Below are positions 1 through 12,012 of a stretch of 64,000 nucleotides of DNA, piece by piece. Position 1 is the first letter of the stretch. Each line of letters starts with the position of its first letter. The position numbers and the translations under genes are program-made. The notes below the pieces were generated by a model. It was not told the origin of the DNA and did no database searches. It worked only from the letters and a program-made list of their open reading frames with translations. Source of the DNA: Batillaria attramentaria (lineage: Eukaryota > Mollusca > Gastropoda > Batillariidae); the NCBI GenBank assembly GCA_018292915.2, contig JACVVK020000216.1, positions 93,501-157,500 of the forward strand, in the 5' to 3' direction.

Positions 1-1002
1 TTGTTTCAAAACAGTCACTTACGTCAAGATATAACATACCAGTCCGAAGTTCATAAGTTTTTAACTTGCTGTGCTCGGTATTGTCGAAACTGATTGTGTG
101 AGTGAATTTTCTGTCTGTTCAAAATGAATAAAAACTGTTTAAACCAAGCGTAAGCGACTAGTGGTGTGATGCAGGTGAAACGCTCGAAGCACGCTTCATC
201 GCCGTGACATTATTGACGGCCGTTCAATAGCGCAGCGGCTAAATCCGACGCGCTACTTATTAGACCACCGCTCACCCGTCTATAGGCTAGTTTATGAAGC
301 TGACTGGGCTTCTGTAGGTGTACAGACATGCGCAACGTAGAAGGCGAACTTTAAAAAAATCGTGCATTCAAAGAAAGCCGCATTTCTCTAATACCAGAAG
401 TGGCAAAGTTAATAAAACCGCCTCCATACCCAAATGAAGCATTATCTATCCTGTGTCCATGCGGACGGGCTGTTGCCACCACCACTCACAGTAAAGTTTG
501 ATATGCTCTTTCTTTTTTCCTTTTATTCTTCCTGCTCTCTTCTTCTTCTTCTTCTTTTTGCGTCTTTACATTTCAGTCCAGTTTTTCCACGCCAGTTTCT
601 CCGCCATGCTTTTTGTAAACTGGTTCAGATGAGCACGTACATAAGTTTTTACTTGTTGTGCTCTCTTTCAACGTAATACTGTTCACTGCTTGACGGTGAT
701 CCGGCTTCAATGAATAAGAATGTTTAAACCAAGCATTATCTATTCCTTCAAACAAACCTTAGAGCTCCGTAAGAGGCATTTCCCCATTCATTCAACGCTA
801 GTACTGTTATGTTACAGATCTTCATACCTTCCTGTTTCGGTAAGTGTTTAGTAGTGTACAGCATGACATGAGACCGACTGAATGATTGTGGGTGTCTAAC
901 TCCAGACAGGCGACAAACGACTGTTTCTTGGCGATGTTCGCAGCGGGGAAATGAGCATAAGTATGTTTTGTGTGCCTGCAAACTTTACCTAAATAGTCGT
1001 GT

Positions 1003-1119
1003 TCGTATCCCGGCTGGGGCCAAATATTTGTGCTGGCCTTTTCATCGTTGCTCCGTCTTTGATATCACCCGTATGTGGTGGAAAAGGACGTTATACCCCA
1101 AAACACCCACCCACCCCAC
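1003..1119 (+). mobile_element. SINE-A copy, 5'-truncated, with target duplication
   Basis: tRNA-derived SINE. The family body reads box B GTTCGAATCCCGGC, then GGGGCCAAATATTTGTGCTG, CCGTCTTTGATATCACCC and the tail GGTGGAAAAGGACGTTAAAC. This copy begins inside box B and is flanked by a perfect 15-bp direct repeat CCTAAATAGTCGTGT at 988-1002 and 1120-1134. Confidence 0.85.
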
Positions 1120-1463
1120 CCTAAATAGTCGTGTGCATTAGAATACTGTGTTGCTGTTGGGTTGTTTTTGGGGGTGGTCGGCCCCATGGGCTCGCTTTCA
1201 CGTGTCATAGACCTGGATCTTGCTGTGGGGCTGATTCCGCTGAGCTTGCGCACCCCCTTTTCTCTTTCTTTACTTTTATTTCTGCCTCCATCGGTCCATT
1301 CCTCGGGGAGGGCGGGGGCGAATTAGTCTTTGTGGCTTGCTCGGCTGTAAGCCTTAAAAACTCACTTTTGGATGGTCAGTCAGTGGAGATGGTGGTTGTG
1401 ATCGTGTGGCTGCAGTTGCTGTTGTTGTTGTTGTTTGTTTGTTTTTGTTTTTTCTTATTGAAC

Positions 1464-1465
<2 letters not shown>

Positions 1466-1521
<56 letters not shown>
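1466..1521. repeat. (GT)n microsatellite
   Basis: About 28 uninterrupted dinucleotides. A C/A-rich low-complexity stretch follows at 1686-1725. Confidence 0.95.
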
Positions 1522-1522
<1 letters not shown>

Positions 1523-2227
1523 TCGTCTAATAGCATGGCAGTGAATATCAAGGGGAAAAACTCTTCCACACACATAGGATCCCCGATGCCGCACCCACTG
1601 GACGTCCCCCAGTGGCGGTAGTACTAGATTTGTGTTCATGTGTCTGCCCACCTCCACAAAAGAGAGTTCTAGGCCTTCCAACATCACCCCCCCCCCACCC
1701 CCACCCCCACACCCCCCCAAAAAAATGCCATCGCTCAAACACCATCGCATGATGTACGCCCAACACAGTGTCAGATTTTGACTCGGAGTCCTTGCCGCTT
1801 GTCGAGAAGCCTCGTTCATCAGCCACTCTTCCCGTCGACACTCTCTCAACCAACCACGCCATCTTCTTGCAGCCAAAACACACACGCGTCCCCCCGTCAG
1901 CACCCCCTGAGTTCCAGAGAAAGTGGGTGATACGTCGTGGCCGATAGAAGCCAGGCACAATGCATGGAGCGAACCTCGGCATCCGAACACGACCGAGTGA
2001 GTGATGAGATTCGTCATTGTCTTCCGTGTCAGGATGGCGGTAGCTGATTCACAATACCTGGAGGGGAGGAGGAGGAGAAGGAGGAATTGTTAGAGCTGAT
2101 CGAGCACAATGATGGTGGCGGGGAAGGGGGAGGGAGGGGGGGGGGCTGGGTACGCAACATGCGCCAATAACGAGTCGATAGATGAGGTATTTCTAAGTGC
2201 AGAAACCTGGGTAAAAGTCCAAGTGTT

Positions 2228-2331
2228 AGGGGTGTGTGGTTGGGTGGGTGTTTAGGAGTTTAACGTCCTTTTCCACCAAGTAAGGGTGATATCAAAGACG
2301 GGGCAACGAGAGAAAGGCCAGAACTGACAAA
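2228..2331 (-). mobile_element. SINE-A copy, truncated
   Basis: Tail, middle and part of the core in reverse orientation (GAGTTTAACGTCCTTTTCC, then ATATCAAAGACGGGGC). Confidence 0.75.
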
Positions 2332-2354
2332 CATTCGGACGCACCGTGGAAAAG

Positions 2355-2571
2355 TGGGGGGGGGGGGGGTGTTACCGTCCTTTTCCACCATTATACGGAT
2401 GATATCAAAGACGGGTCAACGAGAATAAGCCTGACGTCAGCACAAAATTTAATATTTGTCCACTGACAGCACATAAGGGTGCACAAGTGCCTTGTTCCCA
2501 GCCAGAATTCGAACTCACGACCCGAGCAATGGAAGTCCAACGCTTTGCCATCTCGGCTGACCGGCTCTCTT
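2355..2571 (-). mobile_element. SINE-A copy with internal insertion
   Basis: Reverse copy running from tail to tRNA head (GAATTCGAACTCACGACCCG). About 35 bp of unrelated sequence lies in the core. Confidence 0.7.
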
Positions 2572-3461
2572 GTAAAACCAGTAACGATGCGATGATCAGT
2601 GCGGTCACGGCTCATACGAGATTTTTTGACATGTGCGCACCGGGTCGCTAGCGCCGCGTACGTCCAATGCATGCCAGTTTAGGCGGCAAGGTACGTCACG
2701 TCGTCGATGACGTAGTAAGTGACGTACCCTGTCGCAAAAACTACGCCACTCGTAAATGACTTCACAGTTTGGCGTAAAAAAAACATGCAAGAATGTAGGA
2801 CAAAGGTTTTTAAAGCTTAATTTTGGACTACAGGTTACCCGTTATCGTGTCCGTAAAAACCAGATATCAGCATTTGTGAAAGAACTTTTGGCACACCCCT
2901 CGTATAACTGCAGTTACCATGTTAGTCGTGTGGTTCTACTCTGCAAACCCTTACGTGATTTTTTTTTTCCCCTGTAAGCTAGCCACCCACCATGATACAT
3001 GGTTTCTTGATCGCCTGTAGGCTGAACATCCAGGCACACCCCCGCACGAGGTGTGTTCCGGAGATAAGGTGCCCGCGTGGACAGAAACCATTCGTTACAT
3101 TAATACTGGACATGAAAACCATTTCTCAACCATCGTCACTGTCTCACGATAAACACCGAGTGACGTGGTAGTTTATCATTTAGACAGATATTTAAAAGAT
3201 CTTTCAACGTGACTGCAGGTCGTTTTTCACGTGAGGAAAGTTGAAACAGCAAGAGTGCAAAAGCAGTTGTGCCTTTCTTGCATGATTTTTTTGTTTTCAT
3301 GTATGCGACAAAACAATGCATTTTAAGGCTCTGTGGCGGCTATTTTGAATTTCAGTCTGTCTTTCAAAACGCTCAACGGGTTGGATTCCGAATGACCACC
3401 CCTTTTTCATGTAGAAACCAATGAAAAATTCCATGATTTTTATATTATGCAATACTGGGTA

Positions 3462-3609
3462 GAGTCCCTAACACTTGGTCTCAATGCTCGGGTCGTGAGT
3501 TCGAATCCCAGCCAGGGCCAAATATTTGTGCTGGCCTTTTTCTCGTTGCCCCGTCTTTGATGTTACCCTTACGTGGTGGAAAAGGGCGTTAAACTCCTGA
3601 ACAAACCCC
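3462..3609 (+). mobile_element. SINE-A copy
   Basis: Has AATGCTCGGGTCGTGAGTTC, the CCAAATATTTGTGCTGG core and the GTTAAACTCC tail. It forms the right arm of a large inverted repeat with 2163-2330. Confidence 0.75.
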
Positions 3610-4239
3610 AAACACTTGGACTTTTACACAGGTTTCTGTATTTAGAAGTCCCTCGTCTATCGACTCGTTATTGGTGCATTGTGTACATGCATTTTATTCA
3701 TCCAGTGCAGCTACTGGACCATATAATTTTCCGCAGAACAAGAAGTTTATTTTCAAGTTGTCTGAACTGACGCCCGCAGAACAAGACGTTCGGGATTTTC
3801 TCACACATGTTCACACGGGCCAACGTTTTGAGGACTGCACGGAGTCCAGGCGTAAGCTTCACCGTAATAAATTGATCCTTGTCACGTGGCTTACCTTTAT
3901 TTACAGCACCGCTCTTGCTGGCTCGCACGTAGCGGGAATGATATAGATGTAACAGTTTATCTCCCCTTCGCGTCTCTCGCTTTCCCACATTAGTAACCCC
4001 CGTCTGAGCCCTACTTGTTGAATGTGTTCTTGTATGCGTGCAAATCCCTCCCACCTGCCCTGGTCTGTGCTCTTTGTCTCATGTCAGGTAACAGACGGCG
4101 GGAATTCCGGTCTCTGTGCTCGTGTTTGCTGGACAAGAAAGACTTCGACAGAGTTTCTGATTGACCTTAGTAACGGGCGGTTGCGTACTGCTGCAGAATG
4201 ATCCCTCGGTCATACGACCACGTGACCAGTTACGGGAGG

Positions 4240-4434
4240 GTGGCCGGGCGGGGTGTTTGGGTGGGTGGGTGGGGTGTTTGGGGGTTTAACGTCCTTTTCC
4301 ACCATAAACGGGTGATACCAAAGACGGGGCAACGATGAAAAAGCCAGCACTAATATTTGGCTCCAGCCGGGATACGAACTCACGACCCGAGCATTAGAAG
4401 TCCAACGCTCTACCATTCGGCCGTCCCGGCTTCC
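4240..4434 (-). mobile_element. SINE-A full-length copy with target duplication
   Basis: Complete element in reverse, from tail to box A-like CTACCATTCGGCCGTC. The perfect 14-bp direct repeat CCAGTTACGGGAGG lies at 4226-4239 and 4435-4448. Confidence 0.88.
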
Positions 4435-4475
4435 CCAGTTACGGGAGGAGTGATAGGTGCTATCTTTAGCTATTT

Positions 4476-4541
4476 TTATTATTATTATTATTATTATTAT
4501 TGTTGTTGTTGTTGTTAGAATCTTTATGGCGGTAGTTACGT

Positions 4542-4626
<85 letters not shown>
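4476..4626. repeat. Compound (ATT)n-(GTT)n-(GT)n microsatellite
   Basis: (ATT)n to 4500, (GTT)n to 4516, 27 bp of unique DNA, then 42 GT units (4543-4626). Confidence 0.95.
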
Positions 4627-4628
<2 letters not shown>

Positions 4629-4810
4629 CGAGGGGGGGGGAGATGAGTTGTTCTCTAAAAACAAGAGAGATGAGCGACCGTTTCTAGCTGATCATACACT
4701 TATTTAACAGACAAATGCCAAAAAGGTACATTCAGTCAACTTAGTTGAAATGCACGTCTGTGTACTTAATTAAGCTATGAAGAAAACATGTAGTTTACCA
4801 TCAATAAGCA

Positions 4811-4845
<35 letters not shown>
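4811..4845. repeat. (AAT)n microsatellite
   Basis: About 11 trinucleotides. Confidence 0.9.
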
Positions 4846-5132
4846 GAGATTAAGTAAGGACCCTATTTTCAACACACTGTAACCGGAACCGCAGATTTTT
4901 TTTTTTTTTATTTGGTCTAAGCACACATCCGGGACCTCACGGAAGCCAGTCAATGTGAAGAAAAAAGACAAGACGGAAAGTGCGGTTATCTGGTAACGCA
5001 TGTGTGACTGCCGGCTTCCCGCCACAAACGTCGATCACACAGATAGTGCAGTCACTCCGGCGGACCACACCTGTACTGCACGCGCCTGCACGTCACGTGA
5101 CTGCTAGACTACCACCCCTCCCCCCGCCCCTC

Positions 5133-5215
5133 CACACACACACACACACACACACACACAGCTCCATAACTACCACCCCCCCACCCCCCCCACCCCCCCC
5201 AAAAAAAAAAAATCC
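5133..5215. repeat. (CA)n and C-rich/A-rich run
   Basis: 14 CA units, then an uneven poly-C and poly-A stretch. Confidence 0.9.
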
Positions 5216-5540
5216 CTGACTGGTTCTGCTCGTTTTTCTAACTCCCGAGTGTCTTACCTCTCCAAAAAAAAACAAAAAAAAAAACAGAATTTCGGACTTT
5301 TTGCCATCTTGTAGTAAACTGAACAATGTCCTGTCTATGCGCGGCTGAGGTACAGGGTTTAACTTGCTTTGGATCGGTCACAGTTTTTCAGTACATGTAT
5401 CATGAAAAGCAATAACGAAGCCAAGATTATTAACTTGGCGAAATTCCTAGAACTATTAAAGAACTGTTGGGGAAACGAAGTGTGGTCCGGAGTATCTATC
5501 TACTTTGTGGTGGTGGTTGAACACCGACCAACCTAATTTA

Positions 5541-6053
5541 TTTAGCAATAGACAAAGCAGGATTCATGAAGCGCAACCCATCGTATTTAGCGATGAACCA
5601 AGCAGGATTCATGGACCAACCCATTGCATTTACCTAGCAGGACCAACCCATCGTAGTTAGATAAACCAAGCGGGATTCATGGGTGGGTGGGTGGGTGTTT
5701 GGGGGTTTAACGTCATTTTTCACCACATAGGGTGATATCAAAGACGGGGCAACGATGAAAAAGCCAGCACAAATATTTGGCCCCAGCCGGGACTGACAGG
5801 ATTCATGGACCAACCCATTGCATTTAGCATAAGACTTACCTAGCAGGACCAACCCATCGTGTTTAGATAAACCAAGCAGGATTCATGGACCAACCCATTG
5901 CATTTAGCATAAAACTAACCTAGCAGGATCAACCCAAAGTATTTTAGCGATGAACCAAGCAGGATTCATGGACCAACCCATTGCTTTAGCAAAAGACTTA
6001 CCAAGCAGGACCAACCCATCGTATTTAGCAATAAACCAATCAGAATTCAGGAA
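5541..6053. repeat. Tandem array, unit about 80 bp
   Basis: Repeated words AAGCAGGATTCATGGACCAA, CCCATTGCATTTAGCATAA and AGCAGGACCAACCCATCGTA alternate in at least five units. Each unit is two half-repeats of about 40 bp. A SINE-A copy is inserted at 5680-5797. Confidence 0.8.
5680..5797 (-). mobile_element. SINE-A copy inserted in a tandem array
   Basis: 5'-truncated reverse copy ending at CCCCAGCCGGGA. GGATTCATGG lies on both sides. It splits the array at 5541-6053. Confidence 0.8.
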
Positions 6054-6560
6054 AATAATTAATCCTTTAATTCTGGTTCTATCTATACAGCGAGGCGTGC
6101 TTCTACAATTATCATGTGGTTTTTGTTTCTGTTCGTGTTCTCCACTGTGCAATTTAACTAGAAAAAGTAACATGTTTCAGCGGCTGTTCTTGTTCTGTCT
6201 GTAACTGCCGCTTGATAACTCGTAACTCGGCTGTCTGAACCGATTTCAAGCCGACTGCTTTAGATCCGATGGTAAAGGTAGAGAACCGGGGCAGACGTAA
6301 AGAGGACGGAGCGGGGAGTTACGAAGAAATTGGACGGGGGTACATCTTCAAATTTGTCTCCATTTGAGCCGAGGGAAATGGCTGAATGTTGCGAGGGTAA
6401 TTTCCTTCCCCACTTTACCAAGCCTTTTGGCTGATCCAGTTTTTCCGCGCGCTCCCGGAACCGAGACTTCCTCCAGTAAAATTGCGTCTCGGCATTCCCA
6501 GACCTGTTCATGGGGAGGTATAATTGTGCCAAGTGCTCCTGATGGGAAAGTTTGGGGGGA

Positions 6561-6562
<2 letters not shown>

Positions 6563-6615
<53 letters not shown>
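6563..6615. repeat. (GT)n microsatellite
   Basis: About 26 units. Confidence 0.95.
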
Positions 6616-6617
<2 letters not shown>

Positions 6618-6673
6618 CTCCATCGAGTGTGTTTCTCGGTTGGGATATTCGTCTGCGTGTAGAGGGACGGAGT

Positions 6674-6722
6674 GTTACGTTACGTTACGTTACGTTACGT
6701 TGTGTTGTGTTGTGCTGTGTGT
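6674..6722. repeat. (GTTAC)n / (GTTGT)n pentanucleotide
   Basis: Five GTTAC units grade into GTTGT units. Confidence 0.9.
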
Positions 6723-6745
6723 AAAGAAGGTACGGATGTGTTGTG

Positions 6746-6751
6746 GCGCGC

Positions 6752-6838
<87 letters not shown>

Positions 6839-6855
6839 CGCGTGCGCGTGTGTAT
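6746..6855. repeat. 110-bp alternating purine-pyrimidine tract
   Basis: (GC)10, then (GT)32, then GCGCGCACGCGTGCGCGTGT. Purine and pyrimidine alternate without a break; this is the classic Z-DNA-forming composition. Confidence 0.92.
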
Positions 6856-8631
6856 AATATAAAGTCAGTTTTGTTTCAGTTTACACCAGCAGACCCTCAG
6901 CCCTCGGTAGCTGCCCCATGTGCTTGGCGATTACTTGCCCCTGTGTGGCGATTACCTGCCCCTGCGCGGCGATTACCCGCCCCTTCAGAGGCAAAGACAG
7001 AGAGCGCGTGTAAACGAAAGCGCCATTAAAAGCCCTTGAAACTCGTCTCTAGTTTGCGGTTCCACCAACCGCGGCTGCTACTTGATCAGGGGCCTAATCC
7101 GCAGCAGACGGCCAGCAAACTCGGGTGGCGGGGAAAAAAAGCCGCGAAAAGTTTACACCAACGGCGCGCTGTTTATCACCGCTTCTTTGTGCTGGCGTCA
7201 CTGCAAAGATAAAACAGTATTACTGCTGCTGGAGGATTTAAGCCTACGATTTTTTTCCGCTCTTTCTCTTGAGAAGGGGAGGTGTCAAGAGGATTGTGTG
7301 TTACAGCAGACAAGAGGAAGGAAGGAGGTGGAGCAAGAGGGTGGAGGTGGAGGGGGGGGTGGAGAAACAGGGACTGACGATAGAATAGGGTGGAGGACGG
7401 GCCGGAGTGGGGGAATGTGGGGGTGGGTGGGGGTTGAGACTGAGAGTGAGAGAGATACGACAAAGCGATAGTGGAATCCAGGGTGGCTTGTTGGTTGTCA
7501 CTTGACCCGCGAACGAGCGAACGAAATGTCAATATGACGAGGGATTGATGACCGTAAGGCAGCAAGGAAAAGGTTAGAGCCTGACAAATTCAAAGGTTAG
7601 GTCGCTGATATCGATTTCAGCAAGGGGTGTCTGGCTGGCCAAAGGCAAAGAGGACTTTTGCCGACCCGCTGTTAGAAGAGGTGTTTGGATTTGGAAACTT
7701 TCTCTGGCTGTACTCTGTCTGTTTCGTCAAAGCTGCGTGCATAGTGTGCCCTTACGGGATTTACGTCAGTTGGACGTCATCCATTTGGCACCAGGCAGTG
7801 TTTCAGGGCATTCCTGATTGGTTGATCAAATAACTTTTAGGTTTATCCATTGATTGATTTATGCGCCTAATGTGTCAGTTACTTGGTTGATTGACTGATT
7901 CATTCATTCATTTTTCGGGTGGATAGATTCTGACAATGGATTCCTGTTGATTTTTCGCGCATGCACTAGCTTATTTCTCCTTGATTTCTCTCTTTCGCGC
8001 ATGCGTTCAGCTTGTGTTTCCAAGGTATTCTTTTGACATGGATGAGGGTGCTCAGTGGAAACGCATTGCTGTCCAGGGAAAGGCAGATCGGCTCAGGCAA
8101 GCCGCATGAAATTCGAATGGCTATACGAGCTCAAATTCTACTCGAATCAAGACATGCCCGCATTGTTTAAAATGTCCATCGCGGTGAACCAGTTAGAAAA
8201 AAAAAAAACTGACCATCCTGCCACCCACGTCGTTGTCAAGATAGTCTTTCACTTCGTCCAGTCAGTCGCAAACCTTTATAAGAATCTCACAGCCTCTTGG
8301 CCGAAGTCGTGTTGTCCACAGTGTCGAAAAGAGCAGTTCGAAAGGTAATTTGCGCGAGGCACAGCAGAGTGGCAGCGGAATCGACTAACGAGACAGCCCC
8401 TGAACGGGCTCTTGCCGAAATTGGCTTCCCCGCTGACACGGCCAGGCCACTAAGTGGACAACAGTCGCCGATTGTAGCCCCCCTAACTGGACAGTCGTGG
8501 ACGGCTGTCAACTGCTAGCTGTCAAGCGGGAAGTGGACATTCGGTTAAAGCCTGTCTGCTGCTTGTTAGGAGTCGCTCTGAATGACTTGATTTCGGCTGG
8601 GACTCGCTCTAGGCTTTAGCCCAAAGTTCAG

Positions 8632-8815
8632 GGCCCGCATGTAAAACTCGAAGTGAATTTAACCCACGGCTACGGGCCTAACCCAGAGTAGGACAAAAGA
8701 AACCCCAAAACAAAATTAAATTTTAAAAAAAGGAAGCGAAGAAAGGTAGAAAAAAATCGTTCTCTAACGGCGTATGTACCATGGTGGAATAGACCCGCTT
8801 CCTGGTCTACCTGTT
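8632..8815. mobile_element. Truncated copy of the 24072 MITE, opposite orientation
   Basis: GGCCCGCATGTAAAACTCG, CCCACGGCTACGGGCCTA, GGACAAAAGAAACCC, GGAAGCGAAGAAAGG and AGACCCGCTTCCTG follow in the order expected of the reversed element. The far terminal repeat is missing. Confidence 0.68.
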
Positions 8816-9042
8816 TTTGATAACAGCGTTGAATAATGTGGTTTCCGTGTGCGTCGCCTGATTTTGAGAGTAGCTGAGGAACTGAGAATGATATTAAAAA
8901 AAAGCTCTGGAACTGGTTGTGCCCTTTCGGTGCAGTGAGCTGTCCGATGGTATCCTTTTTATTCTCAAAATTAGATGATGCATTTAACAAATCGCATCTG
9001 GTAAATTGAGACTTCCAGTTTTAAACGTACGCCCAGCACAGT

Positions 9043-9301
9043 CAACTCTGTCACAGTTGCAGAGTTTTCAGCGTCCCTGAAACCCCAATAAAAGCCAAGG
9101 GCAGCCTAATTTCACAACTCAGTTTGCGTTTTGACACTGAGCGAGAAAGATCGTGCAGCACTCAACATCCGCTAGACACTGTAGCGATGTGTCTTGCTCA
9201 CTGAGTGACCAAAAGCCAAATGTCACGGCAAACTTGTGCTCTGGTTTTACATGTATAAGGGTCCCCGAAGCGCCGAAAACTCTGCAACTGTGACAGAGTT
9301 G
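9043..9301. mobile_element. 259-bp foldback element
   Basis: Perfect 27-bp inverted repeats at 9043-9069 and 9275-9301 (core CTCTGTCACAGTTGCAGAG). GCACAGTC lies outside both ends (9036-9043 and 9312-9319), a possible 8-bp target duplication. Non-coding interior. Confidence 0.68.
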
Positions 9302-9611
9302 CCTGGATTATGCACAGTCGAAGGAGTCACAGTTTAAAAACATAAAAATAAAAAACGCAGTTTGCTGCTTTTTGCTGAGATTGCAGACCTTTAAGTGACA
9401 AGCAGATGTAACCGAGTGTAATTTGTCAGCTGCGTGGTGCACGTTGACATGACCTTGCCCTAATCCAATCAGGACACGACATGATTACATCAGCCAATCG
9501 ATGCTGTCCTATCAGCGGTGACATGATCACATCATCCAATCGATGTCGTCCTTCCATAATGATGAACCTGATTTTCAACGGTCCCATTGACCTACTACGG
9601 CAAGATATCCC

Positions 9612-9701
9612 GGCGTGCGCCAAATATTTGCGCTGGCCTTTTTCTCGTTGCCCCGTCTTTGATATCCCCCACACGTGATGGAAAAGGACGTTAAACCCTC
9701 A

Positions 9702-9708
<7 letters not shown>
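9612..9708 (+). mobile_element. SINE-A copy, truncated
   Basis: Begins in the core (CCAAATATTTGCGCTGGCC) and ends GGACGTTAAACCC directly before a (CT)n run. Confidence 0.7.
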
Positions 9709-9757
<49 letters not shown>

Positions 9758-9779
9758 AAGAGAGAGAGTGTGTGTGTTT
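9709..9779. repeat. (CT)n then (AG)n then (GT)n
   Basis: 24 CT units, then AAAGAGAGAGAG and GTGTGTGT; the CT and AG runs can pair with each other. Confidence 0.9.
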
Positions 9780-10198
9780 AAAACTAGTCTCTCTTTCGCA
9801 GGAGCTTTTCTCTGGAATACATCGCCATCATGTATTAAAACGGTCCATTCACTGCGGACATTTAAGCAGTTACTTACGCAGTACCTTGCAAACCTCATGT
9901 AGCTCGAAAGCACATACTAAAACTGAGGGACACCCATTACCTCACTGGTCGAGGTTTCTGATATGTAGCATCATGCTCTTTCAAAATTTCAAATGTAAAT
10001 GCATATAGACATGTACATGTATGTATGTATTAGTCCACGCTGAAACTTGCTGACTTCATGAGTGCTTGAGAGAGAGAGAGAGAGAGAGAGTCACCTGTAA
10101 ATATTTGATCTCAATGTTTTAATTTTCTTTGCTAGATGTGTTTTAGTAGTGTGTAGCAACGGCAAGTTTGTAAATTGACGATCTTCTCTATCTCTCTC

Positions 10199-10242
10199 AT
10201 GTGCGGTGGGAAAGGACGTTAAACTCCCAAACAACCACCCCG

Positions 10243-10277
<35 letters not shown>

Positions 10278-10322
10278 GCGCGGTGGAAAAGGACGTTAAA
10301 CTCCCAAACAACCACGCCACCC
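10199..10322 (+). mobile_element. Two tandem SINE-A tails
   Basis: GGACGTTAAACTCCCAAACA occurs twice (about 10215 and 10295), separated by (CT)n. This looks like a local duplication of the 3' tail. Confidence 0.65.
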
Positions 10323-10717
10323 TCCCTCCCTCTGGCAAAAGCCGAACCAAAACACAACCGAGGAAATTGGCCGCTCAGTGCAGTGTACTGGCAGTTCATG
10401 CCTTGTTTCCCGTAACGATTACGTATACCCCTTTGATCTCACCTCCAAGTCAGTGCTGCATACATCTCGTGCAGCTGAGTGTGTGCTGGTGCTGCATCGC
10501 AACAGTAATCAAGTACCGTCTTCACGTGGCCTGTGGGGTTAGACAAAGAACAGACAGATACGCTGCTTTAGCGTAAATACTGGTGTCTCGGTGCTTTTTC
10601 ATGGCCGGTTCGCATTACGTGCCTTTGGCGAGAAATTATCGAACTTGGATTGTTTCCCCTTTGGTATTACTCCAAAAATAAGAGACAGGCCTGTAATGCA
10701 ATTGTCTGTAGAGGTAG

Positions 10718-10718
<1 letters not shown>

Positions 10719-10788
<70 letters not shown>
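10719..10788. repeat. (GT)n microsatellite
   Basis: 35 units. Confidence 0.95.
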
Positions 10789-10789
<1 letters not shown>

Positions 10790-11800
10790 ACTGCAGGATG
10801 CTCTTGGCATTCAGATGTTGCTAGTCATCTTGGCCTCACAGGAATATTCAGTGAGAGGCATCATCCCCCCCCCCCCCCGAGAAGATAGGAAGCCGCAGGA
10901 GATGCCGCAGTACTGAACTCTTCCCGAATGAAGCACTGGATTCAGTCGGCTGTGGTCACAACCAGCACCAAAGCAACCTTCCACCCCTCCCAGTTCATTT
11001 CCCCACACATTAAACTCGTTCATCGATCTTTTACCTCAGTCCCGCAGACGTGTCTAAAGAGGGAGTCCCTGTCTGTCTGAGCCGCTTGTGTACAAATATT
11101 CCAGTGCCACCTCTGGTCGCAGCTCCCCCGGAGGCAAGGGGCGATAGTGTCAGTCAATTGGTGTACTGTTAGCAGCAATTTTACGCAAGAACGCGTCCTG
11201 TACTCTGATGCCGACTGATCCGTCAGCGGGGAGGAAACGAACAGGAGGTAGAAGATAGTAGCGGACTTCAGTTCTAAGCACTGACGAATGAAATGTAGTT
11301 TCGTTTCAGAGTCGTTTCCATCCAGATTTTGCGGCTGAAATGGCACTGTAAGTCGATGGTTTGTTAAAAAATAATAATATATATAATTATACTAATAATC
11401 AAATGGTAGTTATTGTTGTTGCTGTTGCTTTTGCAGTAGCAGTAATAGTAGGAGCGAATAACAGTGGATTTTTTTTTTTTTACAGCAATGTATGCTGCCG
11501 GCATTTTATTTGATTGCAGTCCGCACACAAATGAGATATTTAACAATAGAACTAGAATCAAATGACACGGAATGAGATTCGCTGGCGTTGCTAAAGTTCT
11601 CTAGCTTCGTTGGTGGCGGTTGGGAAGAACGTACACCGTGGTTTGTCTTGGCTTTCAGTGAGACGTTGCATCTCCGACAAGGTCTCACACTTTGTCCTTC
11701 GCATTCAGTTCCAGGGTAGCATTAGCCGGAACTGTTGCAGAATGTCATTAATTTTTGGACGATTTGGTCATAAGGGGTCGCGAGGAAAGACGAGGAGGAG

Positions 11801-11802
<2 letters not shown>

Positions 11803-11888
<86 letters not shown>

Positions 11889-12012
11889 GTCTGTGTCTCT
11901 GTGTGTGGCGGTCTGTGCTTTGTTGGTTGGTGGGTAGGTCTGTCTGTCTGTCTGTCTCTCAGTTTCTCTGTCTACCTGTCTGTCTGTCTGCCTGCCTGTC
12001 TGTCTGTCTGTC
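11803..12012. repeat. Compound (GT)n-(CT)n-(CTGT)n
   Basis: 25 GT units, 16 CT units, then CTGT/CTGC tetranucleotides. It yields several long Cys-Val and Ser-Leu frames that are not genes. Confidence 0.92.

Larger units (their letters stand above)
2163..3673. repeat. Large inverted repeat carrying SINE-A copies
   Basis: Arms 2163-2330 and about 3511-3673 are inverted copies. They share a SINE-A tail and about 65 bp beyond it (AATAACGAGTCGATAGA, then AAAGTCCAAGTGTT). The 1.2 kb between them holds one more SINE and no coding frame. Confidence 0.65.

Noticed and set aside
1376..2017. 213-codon frame on the minus strand
   Set aside because: Contains His-Thr repeats from (CA)n and Gly runs from poly-C; no recognisable protein.
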